Assembly: GCA_022827625.1 (NCBI GenBank)
Contig: JAJEIE010000025.1
Coordinates: 149,485 to 213,484 of the forward strand
Direction of reading: 5' to 3'
Origin: Candidatus Poribacteria bacterium
GTDB lineage: Bacteria > Poribacteria > WGA-4E > WGA-3G
DNA: 64,000 bases
The translations under genes and the position numbers were made by a program. Below, piece after piece: positions 44,552 to 53,888 of the stretch; positions within the stretch are counted from its first letter, which is position 1, and each line of letters starts with the position of its first letter. The notes under the pieces were generated by a model. That model was not told the origin of the DNA and did no database searches. It was given only the letters and a program-made list of their open reading frames with translations.

Positions 44552-47500
44552 CTATTTGAGGATGAGCATCTTCCGTAGGACGGAGGTTTCGTTTGTCCGT
44601 AGTTGATAAAAATAGATACCACTTGCGACCCGCTCTCCTAAAGCGTTTCGACCATCCCAATACGCAGCACTGTTCCGCTCGGTGTAATAACCTTCAGGTT
44701 GATACCCAAGCGACAGTTGTCGGATGAGCGTCCCTTTTGCGTCGTAAATGAGAATCTGCACATCCGTACCAAATGCCAATTGATATGGAATCCATGTTTC
44801 AGGATTGAAGGGATTGGGGTAATTCGCGAGCAGTTGTGTCTCTTGTGGTGTTGCCGATGCTAAAAGATTTTGGAGAAACGCAAGTACCTGTTGGTATTTC
44901 AGTGAACCGTCATCTTCCAACTGTAAGCTGCGAATTTCTGCTTGAATTAGGGCACGGTCAACCGCTGTTAGTTTGTTACCAATCTCTGGTGCCGTAGGAT
45001 TCACAGCGTCATCGAGATCCGATATTACAACAATCAGGTCTGCAGCATTAACAGTGCCATCTCCGTTGACATCGACACGTGAGTTGACAGGTGTGTTTTG
45101 TCCCAAGGCTGCTGCCACTAACATCAGATCTGTGTTGTTTACCTTGCCGTCTGCGTTTATGTCCGAAGCAGAGCGGGTCGTTGAAGTTCCGGTGAATATT
45201 TGTGATGTACCGAGAGCAATACCAGCAGCTGCACCAGATCCAGTGAAAATTTCTTGAACATTCGATCCGTCAAGATTCGCTCGCTGGATGCTGCTTTCAG
45301 TGATGCTCCCTGTAACAGGATTCCACACCTGATCCATCCAGTAAATCTTGCGTCTTGCTGCGTCTAAAACTATGTTTGAGGGGCCCGCTAATCCGGTGAC
45401 GAGGGTCTCAACGTTAGATCCGTTAAGGTTCGCTCGCGAGATTTCTTTTCCTTCGTAGTCAGCCCAGTACATTTTACCACCCGCAGCGTCCAAGGCAATA
45501 TCGCTTGGTGAGCGTGTGCCGTTGACAAGGGCCTCGACGTTTGAACCGTTAAGGTTTGCGCGTTGGATAGTACCGACTTCTGAGTCTGTCCAGTACACCT
45601 TGCCCGTGGCGGTGTTGAGGGTGATACCTTCTACAGTTCCTAATCCTGTGACGATGTCCTGTGCATTTGAACCATTGAGGTTTGCGCGTTGGATTGTGCT
45701 TGCTGTAATAGCACCTGTGAAGCGATCCCAGTTTTGGTTTGTCCAGTAAATTTTGCCTCTAACCAAGTCCAGCGCAATTGACAATGGACCTGTCAAGCCT
45801 GTGATAAGGTCTTGAACGTTTGAACCGTTAAGGTTTGCGCGCCGGATTTTACCGGTGTCGGTTTCTGTCCAATAAATCTGACCTCTCGTTAAATCCAGAG
45901 CGAGTGCCGAGGCATCGGGCACATTGGTGATGATGTTTTCGACACTCAAGTTATTAATGTTGACGCGCCGGATTGCGTCTGTTTGTCTATCTGCCCAATA
46001 GATTGCTGGACTGCCAACAACCGTACCCGTCTCGGTGTATATCAGTTCGGGCAACGCTCCTGCGCTGAAGCCTTCAGGGGTGTCCAATCCAGTGATAATA
46101 CTTTCTGTATTTGCGCCGTTGAGGTCTGCACGGCGCACTTTTCCATTGGATTCTGCCCAGTAGAGCTTACGCGACGCGAAGTCGACAGCAATGCCAAGAG
46201 GAACGGATGTGCTTATTGTAATGAGCGTATCAACCTTTGAGCCATTGAGATTGGCGCGTCGGATTTTTCCACGATTTACAGTTACAGTTAAGTTCAGCCT
46301 TTCCGTCCAGTAGACCTTGCCGCCGGCAATAGCGATACCTGTGAGCGGACCAGATCCTTTGACGATATTTTGCGGGTTTGAACCGTTAAGGTTCGCTCGT
46401 TTGAGGTTCCTACCGTCTGACCAGTAGATTTTGCTGTTTTCTGTATCTATCGTAATATTGTCTGGCGAATTTGAGTTTGTGATGAAATTCGATTGAAAGT
46501 TTGAACCGTCTAAATTGAGGCACTGTATTTTACCCCAAATATTTGCTACATAAATCTTACCGTTTATAGTGTCAATCGCCATACTTTTGACGACACTCGT
46601 TAATCGCTTAATGACTTCAAGATTTGAGCCATCCATGTTCGCACGCAGGATCTTCCCGCGCGCGGCGCTGATCCGCTCTGTCCAATAAATTTTACCATTC
46701 GTTGTATCCACAAAAATACTGGTGGCATTCTGGACAGTCGGGAGAATCTGCTCTACTCTGTTTCCCGTCAAACGATGGAGTGTGCCCGTACTGGCATTTA
46801 CCCAAAACATAGGTGGACGTTCCGACACGTCGATAAGAACGGTTGGAGACGGCGGGAGATGCTCTGCCCCAGGTGTGCCATAATTGGGTAGGTTGAAGTT
46901 CACACGTCCACTTGATGCTTTCCAACCGTCTATAACGGTGCCGTCAAAAACCCTTCCGGCTGTGTAATCAATTACACGGTACATAGATACGAGCGGCCGA
47001 TTTTGTGAAGTGTTACCGCTTTGCCCGGGCGGATTCCAGCCCTTATGATTGGTGGTAGATCTTATGTTGCTCATCCGATCGATAGCCATTACCTGTCTGT
47101 TAGCATCGTGGGAAGCGGTAAACACTGTATTCGGTAATGGATTGGCGGAAGTGTCAGAAAAACGCAGACTTAAACTACCATCGGCGAAAGTATAGGTCCG
47201 TTTTGAAGCGTTGTAAAGTTCAATCCACTGTTTATTTAGCGAAGCACCATCAAGACCCCACATGATTTCGGAGATGACCAGATCACCAAACTCTGGTTGA
47301 TCCGTCTCGGAGGATAGTGGGTTTTGATTTGTATCGGTGATTAGTTCAATCCGTCCACCATTTTGGAAAAAGTGGGCAAGATTCGGGAAGTTGGCGTTTG
47401 TCGCATTTTGATCAACCGAATAATATGAACGGTAGGTTTTGAAATCACCAGCCTCGTTTACACCCGACTGACGCGTACGCACTAAGAGTACGAATTCACC

Positions 47501-48649
47501 CGGGCGGATAGTAAAACGATCAGAACTTAAGCCAGAAGGTTTCTCAACGGCAAGCGTAATGCCCGTTACCGCAACAAATTGATGGGATTCAACGTCTATT
47601 GTTATATCTGGATTCAATCGGCGTAGCCTGCGAAACGGCATTAAGTCGTTGATTGTATTTCCCGATATCCATAGCACTTCAAGGTTGTCCAAATTCGAGA
47701 GCGGTGCTGCGTCTGTGATTTGGTTCGTATTGAGATAGAGTCTCCTTAGGCGGGTTAAATCTTCGAGGGCAGTAATATCACGAATTTCGTTAGCACTGAG
47801 GTCGAGGTGTGTTATTTCAGTCAAGTCCGTGAGCGGTGACACATCTTGAATCTGATTTCCTGAAATCTCTAATCTTATGAGTTGCTTTAATCTGCTGAGG
47901 GGTGCGATGTCGCTAATTTGATTCTCTGACAAGTTTAAGTATGTTATTTGCGTCAGATCCGCGAGCGGTGTGAGGTCAGAGATTTGGTTCCCGAAAAGAT
48001 CCAACCTCGTGATCCCTTCTGAGTTCCTAATAGGTGCGATGTCAGTGATCTGATTCTCTGAGAGGCTCAGAGAGGATATTTGCGTCAGACCCCTGAGTGG
48101 TGTGAGGTCCGATATCTGATTTTCCGATAACTCTAATCTTATAATGCTTTTCAATTCTGTGAGGGGTGCGATGTCGCTAATACTATTGTTCAGGAGATTT
48201 AAATCTGTTATTTGTATCAATTCCGTGAGCGGTGCAATATTGATAATCTGATTGGAACCAAGATTTAACCGGGTCAAATTTACCAACGTCTCAAGCACTG
48301 TGATATCTTGGATGCGATTTGAATTAAGACTTAACTCGGTTAAGTGCGTTAATCCTTCAAGGAGGGTGATAGTTGTAATGTCATTAGCACCGAGATTTAG
48401 GACTTCTAACTGGGTTGCGTGTTCTAATCCTTTGATGTTCGTTATTTCGCTGTTTTCAGCATTTAAGATGGTTAACGCTTGCATTGCCTGCTGTGTGAGC
48501 GAGTTGTCTGCCGCTATGTTAAGGGCTTGGCGCACTGCCGTTCTTAAATTCTCATCTGGCATCCATTGTGTCTCGTCTTGTGCCCAAGCGAGATTAAGGC
48601 AACAACTGAGAGCAGTGATCACAACAAAGAGTCTGTAAAAACCTTTCAT
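44552..48649 (-). CDS. Giant secreted LRR, YWTD-propeller and dockerin protein
   Basis: 1365 aa with a signal peptide. About 13 leucine-rich repeats of 22 residues (about 60-345; internalin-like 'L..L.ISDIAPL') come first. A lamin-tail-like domain follows (about 450-610; LVISEIMWGLDG). LDL-receptor class B/YWTD repeats come next (about 620-1195), with recurring GKIYWTD and RRANLNGSN. Then dockerin EF-hands (DINADGKVNNTDL, DVNGDGTVNAADL) and a FlgD/T9SS-like C-terminus (NYPNPFNPETWIPYQL ... RKMLILK). It is presumably a surface adhesin. Several YWTD units are nearly identical at DNA level. Confidence 0.85.
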   Translation of the reverse strand: MKGFYRLFVVITALSCCLNLAWAQDETQWMPDENLRTAVRQALNIAADNSLTQQAMQALTILNAENSEITNIKGLEHATQLEVLNLGANDITTITLLEGLTHLTELSLNSNRIQDITVLETLVNLTRLNLGSNQIINIAPLTELIQITDLNLLNNSISDIAPLTELKSIIRLELSENQISDLTPLRGLTQISSLSLSENQITDIAPIRNSEGITRLDLFGNQISDLTPLADLTQITYLNLSENQISDIAPLSRLKQLIRLEISGNQIQDVSPLTDLTEITHLDLSANEIRDITALEDLTRLRRLYLNTNQITDAAPLSNLDNLEVLWISGNTINDLMPFRRLRRLNPDITIDVESHQFVAVTGITLAVEKPSGLSSDRFTIRPGEFVLLVRTRQSGVNEAGDFKTYRSYYSVDQNATNANFPNLAHFFQNGGRIELITDTNQNPLSSETDQPEFGDLVISEIMWGLDGASLNKQWIELYNASKRTYTFADGSLSLRFSDTSANPLPNTVFTASHDANRQVMAIDRMSNIRSTTNHKGWNPPGQSGNTSQNRPLVSMYRVIDYTAGRVFDGTVIDGWKASSGRVNFNLPNYGTPGAEHLPPSPTVLIDVSERPPMFWVNASTGTLHRLTGNRVEQILPTVQNATSIFVDTTNGKIYWTERISAARGKILRANMDGSNLEVIKRLTSVVKSMAIDTINGKIYVANIWGKIQCLNLDGSNFQSNFITNSNSPDNITIDTENSKIYWSDGRNLKRANLNGSNPQNIVKGSGPLTGIAIAGGKVYWTERLNLTVTVNRGKIRRANLNGSKVDTLITISTSVPLGIAVDFASRKLYWAESNGKVRRADLNGANTESIITGLDTPEGFSAGALPELIYTETGTVVGSPAIYWADRQTDAIRRVNINNLSVENIITNVPDASALALDLTRGQIYWTETDTGKIRRANLNGSNVQDLITGLTGPLSIALDLVRGKIYWTNQNWDRFTGAITASTIQRANLNGSNAQDIVTGLGTVEGITLNTATGKVYWTDSEVGTIQRANLNGSNVEALVNGTRSPSDIALDAAGGKMYWADYEGKEISRANLNGSNVETLVTGLAGPSNIVLDAARRKIYWMDQVWNPVTGSITESSIQRANLDGSNVQEIFTGSGAAAGIALGTSQIFTGTSTTRSASDINADGKVNNTDLMLVAAALGQNTPVNSRVDVNGDGTVNAADLIVVISDLDDAVNPTAPEIGNKLTAVDRALIQAEIRSLQLEDDGSLKYQQVLAFLQNLLASATPQETQLLANYPNPFNPETWIPYQLAFGTDVQILIYDAKGTLIRQLSLGYQPEGYYTERNSAAYWDGRNALGERVASGIYFYQLRTNETSVLRKMLILK

Positions 48650-48751
48650 TAATTCGAGTTCCTTTCAATATTAATTGAGGTAGAGTTAGTGGGAACTATC
48701 CGTTGTCAAAAACGGGACGACGGCGTAGGTTTCGCGAGCGATTTTTCAAAT

Positions 48752-48855
48752 TATGGTAAACCAGACAAATAAACAGACATTTTGCCCCAACCCAGTAGGT
48801 GCGGTTTCCTAACCGCACCAGTGCTGAGTGTCTAATTAATTCTAAGGTTTACCAT
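48752..48855. repeat. 104-bp MITE-like element, copy 2
   Basis: It starts TATGGTAAACC and ends GGTTTACCATA. The central hairpin is GTAGGTGCGGTTTC then CTAACCGCACC. It is exactly as long as the copy at 4944, with the same TCTAATTAATTCTAA-type right arm. The hairpin sequence differs by paired changes (GCGAGG to TGCGG), so base-pairing is kept. Confidence 0.75.
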
Positions 48856-49072
48856 ATAATTAGCGGATATGGCGAGAACCTCGCCTGCGTCTTGTACAAT
48901 GGGATGTTCATACCACACTCAACGGACACACGCACTTCGTTAATCAGTTGGTCTCTTCGCATCTCCATTTCCTATTTAAGACGTTTCCAAAATAGAAAAG
49001 TTTAATCGCTCTATTTTGTCGGCATAGATTTCAGGACTCGCCTTTTGAACACCTAAAAAAGTAAAATTTTTC

Positions 49073-49119
49073 TTGACCTATTTTTATTTATTCGTGTATA
49101 ATTTAGCTATGCCTAAATT
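49073..49119 (+). promoter_or_regulatory. Promoter with overlapping DtxR/MntR-type operator
   Basis: TTGACC (49073-49078), 18 bases, TATAAT (49097-49102). A 7-bp perfect inverted repeat, AATTTAG (49100-49106) and CTAAATT (49113-49119) around CTATGC, overlaps the -10 box. It resembles the TTAGG/CCTAA-type sites of metalloregulators. Autoregulation by the next gene product is likely. Confidence 0.65.
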
Positions 49120-49166
49120 AATTTCTCTGTATCTCTAATAATTCTGGCACATAGTGCCTAAAATCA

Positions 49167-49185
49167 GGTAGATTGTGAATCTACC
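49167..49185 (+). repeat. Small hairpin in the operon leader
   Basis: GGTAGATT, GTG, AATCTACC: an 8-bp stem with a three-base loop. It may be a short member of the dispersed hairpin repeats, or a leader element affecting translation. Confidence 0.45.
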
Positions 49186-49245
49186 GCATACCGCAAGATA
49201 AGGGTTCTACACACTGCGTGTTTGCCCTGCGGATTGGAAAGATTG

Positions 49246-49917
49246 ATGCTTACACACGCGGCTGAGGACTACCTCAAGTCAATCTATAAGTTGCAAGAGA
49301 AGGGTGGCAAGGTTTCAACGGGTATTTTAGCGGCATATCTCAATGTCAAACCAGCCTCTGCCACTGGGATGATCAAAAAGCTGAAGACCATGAAACTCGT
49401 CAGTCATGAGCGCTATCGCGGTGTTACGCTGACGGATGCTGGGAGAGCGATTGCTCTTGAAATCATAAGGCACCACCGCTTGTTGGAGCTTTACTTGTTC
49501 AAGGCACTCGGTGTCCCGTGGGACGGGGTTCACGAAGAAGCCGAGAAACTGGAGCACGTTATTTCGGAAGACATGGAGGCACGAATGGACGAGTTTCTCG
49601 GTTATCCGACTGCTGATCCACACGGCGCACCGATACCCGATAAAAACGGTGTTGTGATACAAAAAGAACATATTCCGATGACGGATCTACAAAGCGGGCA
49701 ATCTTGTAGGGTTGCTGAAGTGAGTGATACCGATCCAGCACTGCTTCGTCACTTAGGTAATCTTAACCTTTACCCGGGCACAGCGTTTCATGTGAAAGAG
49801 GTCGCCCCATTTGAAGGTCCCTTTACTATTGACATGGAAGGCGAACAGGTAGTTATTGGACGTGAAGTCGCCAAACATATTTTTGTTGATAATGTGCAAG
49901 ATATGGATAATGTGTAG
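49246..49917 (+). CDS. DtxR/MntR-family metal-dependent repressor
   Basis: About 223 aa. A winged helix-turn-helix (AEDYLKSIYKLQEKGGKVSTG, split; LAAYLNVKPASATGMIKKL) is followed by the metal-binding/dimerisation helices (LEIIRHHRLLELYLFKAL, then HEEAEKLEHVISEDM). The C-terminus is a FeoA/SH3-like domain (PMTDLQSGQSCRVAEV). With Mn(II) or Fe(II) it should repress the operon from the operator at 49100-49119. ATG 49246 is chosen over the TTG at 49222 because the family starts with the MLTHAAEDYL helix. Confidence 0.85.
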   Translation: MLTHAAEDYLKSIYKLQEKGGKVSTGILAAYLNVKPASATGMIKKLKTMKLVSHERYRGVTLTDAGRAIALEIIRHHRLLELYLFKALGVPWDGVHEEAEKLEHVISEDMEARMDEFLGYPTADPHGAPIPDKNGVVIQKEHIPMTDLQSGQSCRVAEVSDTDPALLRHLGNLNLYPGTAFHVKEVAPFEGPFTIDMEGEQVVIGREVAKHIFVDNVQDMDNV

Positions 49918-49962
49918 GCGCGCTGTGAAAGCGCGCGCGTTATGGATGAAAGGACGCTAAAA

Positions 49963-51102
49963 ATGGAAAATGAAAAAAAAGCAAGACCTGATAGGCAAAC
50001 AATCAAGATATGGAAACACCATTTGCAAGATGAAGTGGATGCCAGTTTCCTTTATAGTGTTTTTGCGAGTCTCGAATCGGATGCACGGCGAAAAGAGATA
50101 TTGAGTGGTCTCGCTGAGGTGGAAAATCGGCATGTAGAACGTTGGCAGGAGATGCTCACAGCGTACGATATAAAGTTCGTACGACAATATCCAACGTTGA
50201 AAGCGCGTTTGATGGCGTGGTATGCACACCGGTTTGGTAATGAATTCCCACTGTCGCGCATGCTGGGTGAAGAAGCGGGTGAGGTCAAAGACTATCTAAC
50301 GCTGCATAGGAACAGCACGTTGGCGGACGCGAAGGAGACCGCGCTGGCTTTAGCCAGAGAATCTGCGCAGCATACGGAAAGTCTACAGGAACTTACTGGT
50401 ACAAGCGACGAACCCTGGCATAAAACTGAATCCGGAGGTATGTTGGGCAACATCGTTTACGGGTTTAACGACGGTTTGACAGCGAACTTCGGATTGGTCG
50501 CTGGGGTTATCGCTGCGACATCGGACCTCTCGACGATTCTTGTAACAGGGATTGTTGGGACCGTAGCAGACGCTTTGTCTATGGGAGCTTCTGGATACCT
50601 CGCCGCCAAAAGTGAGCAAGAGGTCTATGAACACGAAATTGAGGTCGAGCGAGAGGAGATCCGCTTGATGCCTGACCTTGAAGAAGATGAACTCGCGCTC
50701 ATCTATGAGGCTCGCGGCATCCCAAAAGATCAAGCACGACTCCTGGCGCAGGAAATAATGAGTGATCCCGAACGGGCGTTAGCGGAGAAGATCCAAGCTG
50801 AACTTAAGATTGGTGAGATACACACAACGCCTTTCAAAGAAGGGTGGATTACTGGACTCGCAACGGCTATCGGTGCTTTTATTCCTGTAGCCCCGTTCCT
50901 CTTTACAGAAGGGTTACTCGCTATTTGGATATCGTTTGCGCTTGCGATGTTGTCTCACTTTGCTGTCGGTGGGGCGAGAAGCCTCTTCACGGGACGCGGT
51001 TTAATTCGGAGTGGGTTTGACATGTTTATTGTAGGACTCGGTGTCGCAGGAGTAGGATACCTCGTCGGCGAATTGTTAGAACGCTTTTTCTTTGGGAGTT
51101 AA
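49963..51102 (+). CDS. Ferritin-like/VIT1 membrane protein (MbfA-type iron or manganese exporter)
   Basis: About 379 aa. An N-terminal ferritin/rubrerythrin-like four-helix domain (about 10-135; ExxxH in ENRHVERW, and EEAGEVKDY) is fused to a VIT1/CCC1 membrane domain (about 150-375; GNIVYGFNDGLTANFGLV, ADALSMGASGYLAAKSE). In MbfA the ferritin part senses iron and the VIT1 part exports it. It lies 45 bases after the regulator. AAGGA precedes ATG 49963; ATG 49942 is possible. An exporter in one operon with an importer is notable. Confidence 0.85.
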   Translation: MENEKKARPDRQTIKIWKHHLQDEVDASFLYSVFASLESDARRKEILSGLAEVENRHVERWQEMLTAYDIKFVRQYPTLKARLMAWYAHRFGNEFPLSRMLGEEAGEVKDYLTLHRNSTLADAKETALALARESAQHTESLQELTGTSDEPWHKTESGGMLGNIVYGFNDGLTANFGLVAGVIAATSDLSTILVTGIVGTVADALSMGASGYLAAKSEQEVYEHEIEVEREEIRLMPDLEEDELALIYEARGIPKDQARLLAQEIMSDPERALAEKIQAELKIGEIHTTPFKEGWITGLATAIGAFIPVAPFLFTEGLLAIWISFALAMLSHFAVGGARSLFTGRGLIRSGFDMFIVGLGVAGVGYLVGELLERFFFGS

Positions 51103-51106
51103 AACT

Positions 51107-52072
51107 ATGCAAAGACTATACATTTTATGCTGCCTAATTGTTCTACTTGTGGGAATCGGTTGTGATTCAAAGGAGCAACCCGATGCACCGGTTGCTGGAA
51201 AATACCGGGTCGTCACAACAATAGGGATGATTACGGATATCGTTGAGAACGTCGGTGGCGATCGCGTTGAGGTGATAGGACTGATGGGACCGGGTGTGGA
51301 TCCACACCTCTACAAGGCGAGTGCGGGTGATGTCCAGAAACTTAATTCGGCACGTCTCATTTTCTATAACGGCTTACATCTTGAATCAAAGATGGCGGAT
51401 ATCCTTGCGAAAATGTCGGGCAATACCAAGACCGTTGCTGTCACGGATGCCGTTGACCGGAGCCTGCTGCTCACACCACCAGAATTTGAGGGGCAATACG
51501 ATCCGCATTTGTGGTTCGACGTGAAGCTTTGGATGAATGCGGTGGGAAGGGTTCGCGATGCGCTGAGTGAGTTTGATCCGGACAACACCTCAGCCTATCA
51601 GAGTAATGCCCAACGTTACTTCGTGGAGCTTGCCGGACTGCACGCGTACGTAGAGGCACAGGCGAACCGTGTGCCAACGGAGCAACGGGTACTCGTCACG
51701 GCACACGACGCTTTTAACTACTTCGGGAAAGCGTACGGATTTGAGGTCCGCGGACTACAAGGAATTAGTACCGCAACAGAGGCGGGTATCGCTGATGTAC
51801 AAGCACTGGCGACCTTTATTGCGGAGCGACGGATCCCAGCAATTTTTGTCGAGTCGTCTGTCTCTCCACGAAGTCTCGAAGCCGTAAAAGCTGCTGTGAA
51901 ATCAAAAGGGTTTAATGTGGAAATTGGGGGCGAACTTTTCTCCGACGCTATGGGAAATGAAGGCACACCCGAAGGCACCTATATCGGGATGGTTCGCCAC
52001 AATATTGATACGATTGTGAAGGCGTTGATAGGGGAATCGAAGGCGCACGCCACTTCTCCAACGGGATACTAA
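51107..52072 (+). CDS. Metal ABC transporter substrate-binding lipoprotein (ZnuA/MntC-like)
   Basis: About 321 aa with a lipobox (LLVGIGC). It belongs to the cluster A-I metal-binding proteins. Ligand residues are likely in [41 protein letters not shown] and FVESSVSP. It has no histidine-rich loop, which argues more for manganese or iron than for zinc. ATG 51107 follows GGGAG. It begins four bases after the mbfA stop. Confidence 0.85.
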   Translation: MQRLYILCCLIVLLVGIGCDSKEQPDAPVAGKYRVVTTIGMITDIVENVGGDRVEVIGLMGPGVDPHLYKASAGDVQKLNSARLIFYNGLHLESKMADILAKMSGNTKTVAVTDAVDRSLLLTPPEFEGQYDPHLWFDVKLWMNAVGRVRDALSEFDPDNTSAYQSNAQRYFVELAGLHAYVEAQANRVPTEQRVLVTAHDAFNYFGKAYGFEVRGLQGISTATEAGIADVQALATFIAERRIPAIFVESSVSPRSLEAVKAAVKSKGFNVEIGGELFSDAMGNEGTPEGTYIGMVRHNIDTIVKALIGESKAHATSPTGY

Positions 52073-52073
52073 A

Positions 52074-52814
52074 TTGCAAGCACTTGAAACCAAAGCCATT
52101 GAGGTAACCGACTTAACGGTTGCCTATCAGGATAAACCGGTCTTATGGGATATCGATCTGGATGTCCCACCGGGTGTGCTTTTATCAATCGTTGGTCCCA
52201 ACGGTGCTGGGAAAACGACATTGATTAAGGCTATCTTGGGCTTGGTGCGTCCTGCAGCGGGCAACGTCTTGATTTACGACAAGCCTTATGAAATGCAGCG
52301 GCGGATTGTCGGCTACGTTCCACAGCGGGGTACGGTTGACTGGGATTTTCCAACGAACGTCTTGGATGTCGTGATGATGGGGCGCTACGGTGCGCTTGGA
52401 TGGATACGCCGACCCGGAAGACAGGAGCGTGAACAGGCTCTGTACGCATTGGAGAAGGTCGGTATGGAGGCGTATACGACTCGGCAAATCAGTCAACTCT
52501 CTGGTGGTCAGCAGCAGCGGGTCTTTCTCGCGCGTGCGCTCGTTCAAGATGCCACAGTGTATTTGATGGATGAACCTTTTCAAGGTGTTGATGCGACCAC
52601 GGAACGCGCGATTGTAACCCTCCTTCAAGAACTTCGGGCGAATGGTAAAACTGTCGTTGTGGTGCATCACGATCTTCAGACAGTAGAGGACTATTTCGAC
52701 TGGGTGATGCTATTGAATATTCGTCGTATTGCCAGCGGTCCGGTTACTGAGATATTCACGCCTGAGAATTTACGTGAAACTTATGGCGGTCGCGTCGCAT
52801 TTATGAAAGAATAA
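52074..52814 (+). CDS. Metal ABC transporter ATP-binding protein
   Basis: 246 aa. Walker [15 protein letters not shown]-loop [19 protein letters not shown], signature [17 protein letters not shown] and Walker [16 protein letters not shown]. The Q-loop 'VPQR..VDWDFP' is typical of the Mn/Zn/Fe cluster (SitB/MntB-like). Translation appears to begin at TTG 52074, one base after the preceding stop. Confidence 0.85.
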   Translation: MQALETKAIEVTDLTVAYQDKPVLWDIDLDVPPGVLLSIVGPNGAGKTTLIKAILGLVRPAAGNVLIYDKPYEMQRRIVGYVPQRGTVDWDFPTNVLDVVMMGRYGALGWIRRPGRQEREQALYALEKVGMEAYTTRQISQLSGGQQQRVFLARALVQDATVYLMDEPFQGVDATTERAIVTLLQELRANGKTVVVVHHDLQTVEDYFDWVMLLNIRRIASGPVTEIFTPENLRETYGGRVAFMKE

Positions 52815-52815
52815 C

Positions 52816-52945
52816 AGTCAGTCGTCAGTTATCAGTTAAAGAGGTATCCTATTACAATTGACCACTGCTTAGAGGCCTCCAAGCGGAGGAGGATTGTTCC
52901 CAACATCTCTTAACTGAAAACTGAAAACTGATAACCGACAACCCT
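52816..52945. repeat. Dispersed inverted-arm repeat inside the metal ABC operon
   Basis: The left arm CAGTCGTCAGTTATCAGTTAA and right arm TTAACTGAAAACTGATAACCGAC (each a piece) flank a ~75-bp middle with a GCCTCC/GGAGG hairpin. The TTGTTCC/TCTTAACTGA part closely matches the copy at 44428-44548. It fills the gap between the ATPase and the first permease. Confidence 0.6.
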
Positions 52946-52949
52946 TAAA

Positions 52950-53888
52950 ATGGAAAATTTGAATATCCTAAACCGCTTGGATTATACGCTCATGATTGTT
53001 GCTGTCGGTGCTGCACTGCTTGGAACTGTCAGTGGCGCGCTCGGCACTTATGCCGTTTTGCGTCGTCAGAGCCTTCTGGGTGATGCGATCTCGCACGCCG
53101 CACTCCCGGGTATTGCTATTGCGTTTTTACTGACAGGGAGCAAAACACCTCTGATTCTGGTGCTCGGAGCAGCGATTGCGGGATGGTTAGGCACGTTGCT
53201 GATTATGAGTGTTGTGAGGCTAACGCGTATCAAATACGATAGTGCGCTCGGCATCGTGCTTTCTACCTTTTTCGGATTCGGTCTGGTGCTACACACACTA
53301 ATTCAGCGGACCGGCAATGCGAATCAAGCGGGATTGGATACGTTCCTCTTCGGACAAGCTGCCACAATTCTGGAGCGCGATGTCTGGACAATAGGCATAC
53401 TCGGTGGGATCGCAATTATCATTACGTTTGTTTTTTGGAAAGAGTTGAAATTGCTGGTTTTTGATGAAGGTTTCGCTGCGTCGCTCGGTTTCTCGACCCG
53501 TGCCTTGGATATTCTCTTGACGAGTCTCCTTGTTATAGCGATTGTGCTCGGCTTACAAGCCGTTGGTGCCGTCTTGATGAGTGCGATGTTAGTCGCACCT
53601 GCCGTCGCGGCACGGCAGTGGACGAATAGACTCAGCGTCATGATGCTGCTCGCTGGAGGCTTTGGCGCACTCGCTGGCGTGAGCGGGACGATTATTAGTA
53701 GTAGTGCCACACGCATTCCGACGGGTCCAACGATTGTCTTATGTGCAACGGTTGTCGTTGGGTTTTCAATCGTTTTTGCCGCAAATCGTGGGCTTCTGTG
53801 GGATCGGATGCGTCAGCGACGGAATAGGCGGAACCTGAAAATGGAAATGGATGGGTTGTTTAAACAACCGCAGCAAGGGGACGATTGA
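52950..53888 (+). CDS. Metal ABC transporter permease 1
   Basis: 312 aa, nine or so membrane helices, ABC-3 family. SLLGDAISHAALPGIAIAF is the family core, and FWKELKLLVFDEGFAASLGF a cytoplasmic coupling region. It forms the channel with the second permease. The end carries a basic tail. It overlaps the next gene by four bases. Confidence 0.85.
   Translation: MENLNILNRLDYTLMIVAVGAALLGTVSGALGTYAVLRRQSLLGDAISHAALPGIAIAFLLTGSKTPLILVLGAAIAGWLGTLLIMSVVRLTRIKYDSALGIVLSTFFGFGLVLHTLIQRTGNANQAGLDTFLFGQAATILERDVWTIGILGGIAIIITFVFWKELKLLVFDEGFAASLGFSTRALDILLTSLLVIAIVLGLQAVGAVLMSAMLVAPAVAARQWTNRLSVMMLLAGGFGALAGVSGTIISSSATRIPTGPTIVLCATVVVGFSIVFAANRGLLWDRMRQRRNRRNLKMEMDGLFKQPQQGDD

Larger units (their letters stand above)
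48650..49245. other. Intergenic stretch upstream of the metal operon
   Basis: About 600 bp without a convincing gene. It contains the second 104-bp MITE-like element (48752-48855), the regulator's promoter and operator (49073-49119) and a small hairpin (49167-49185) in the leader. Confidence 0.65.
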
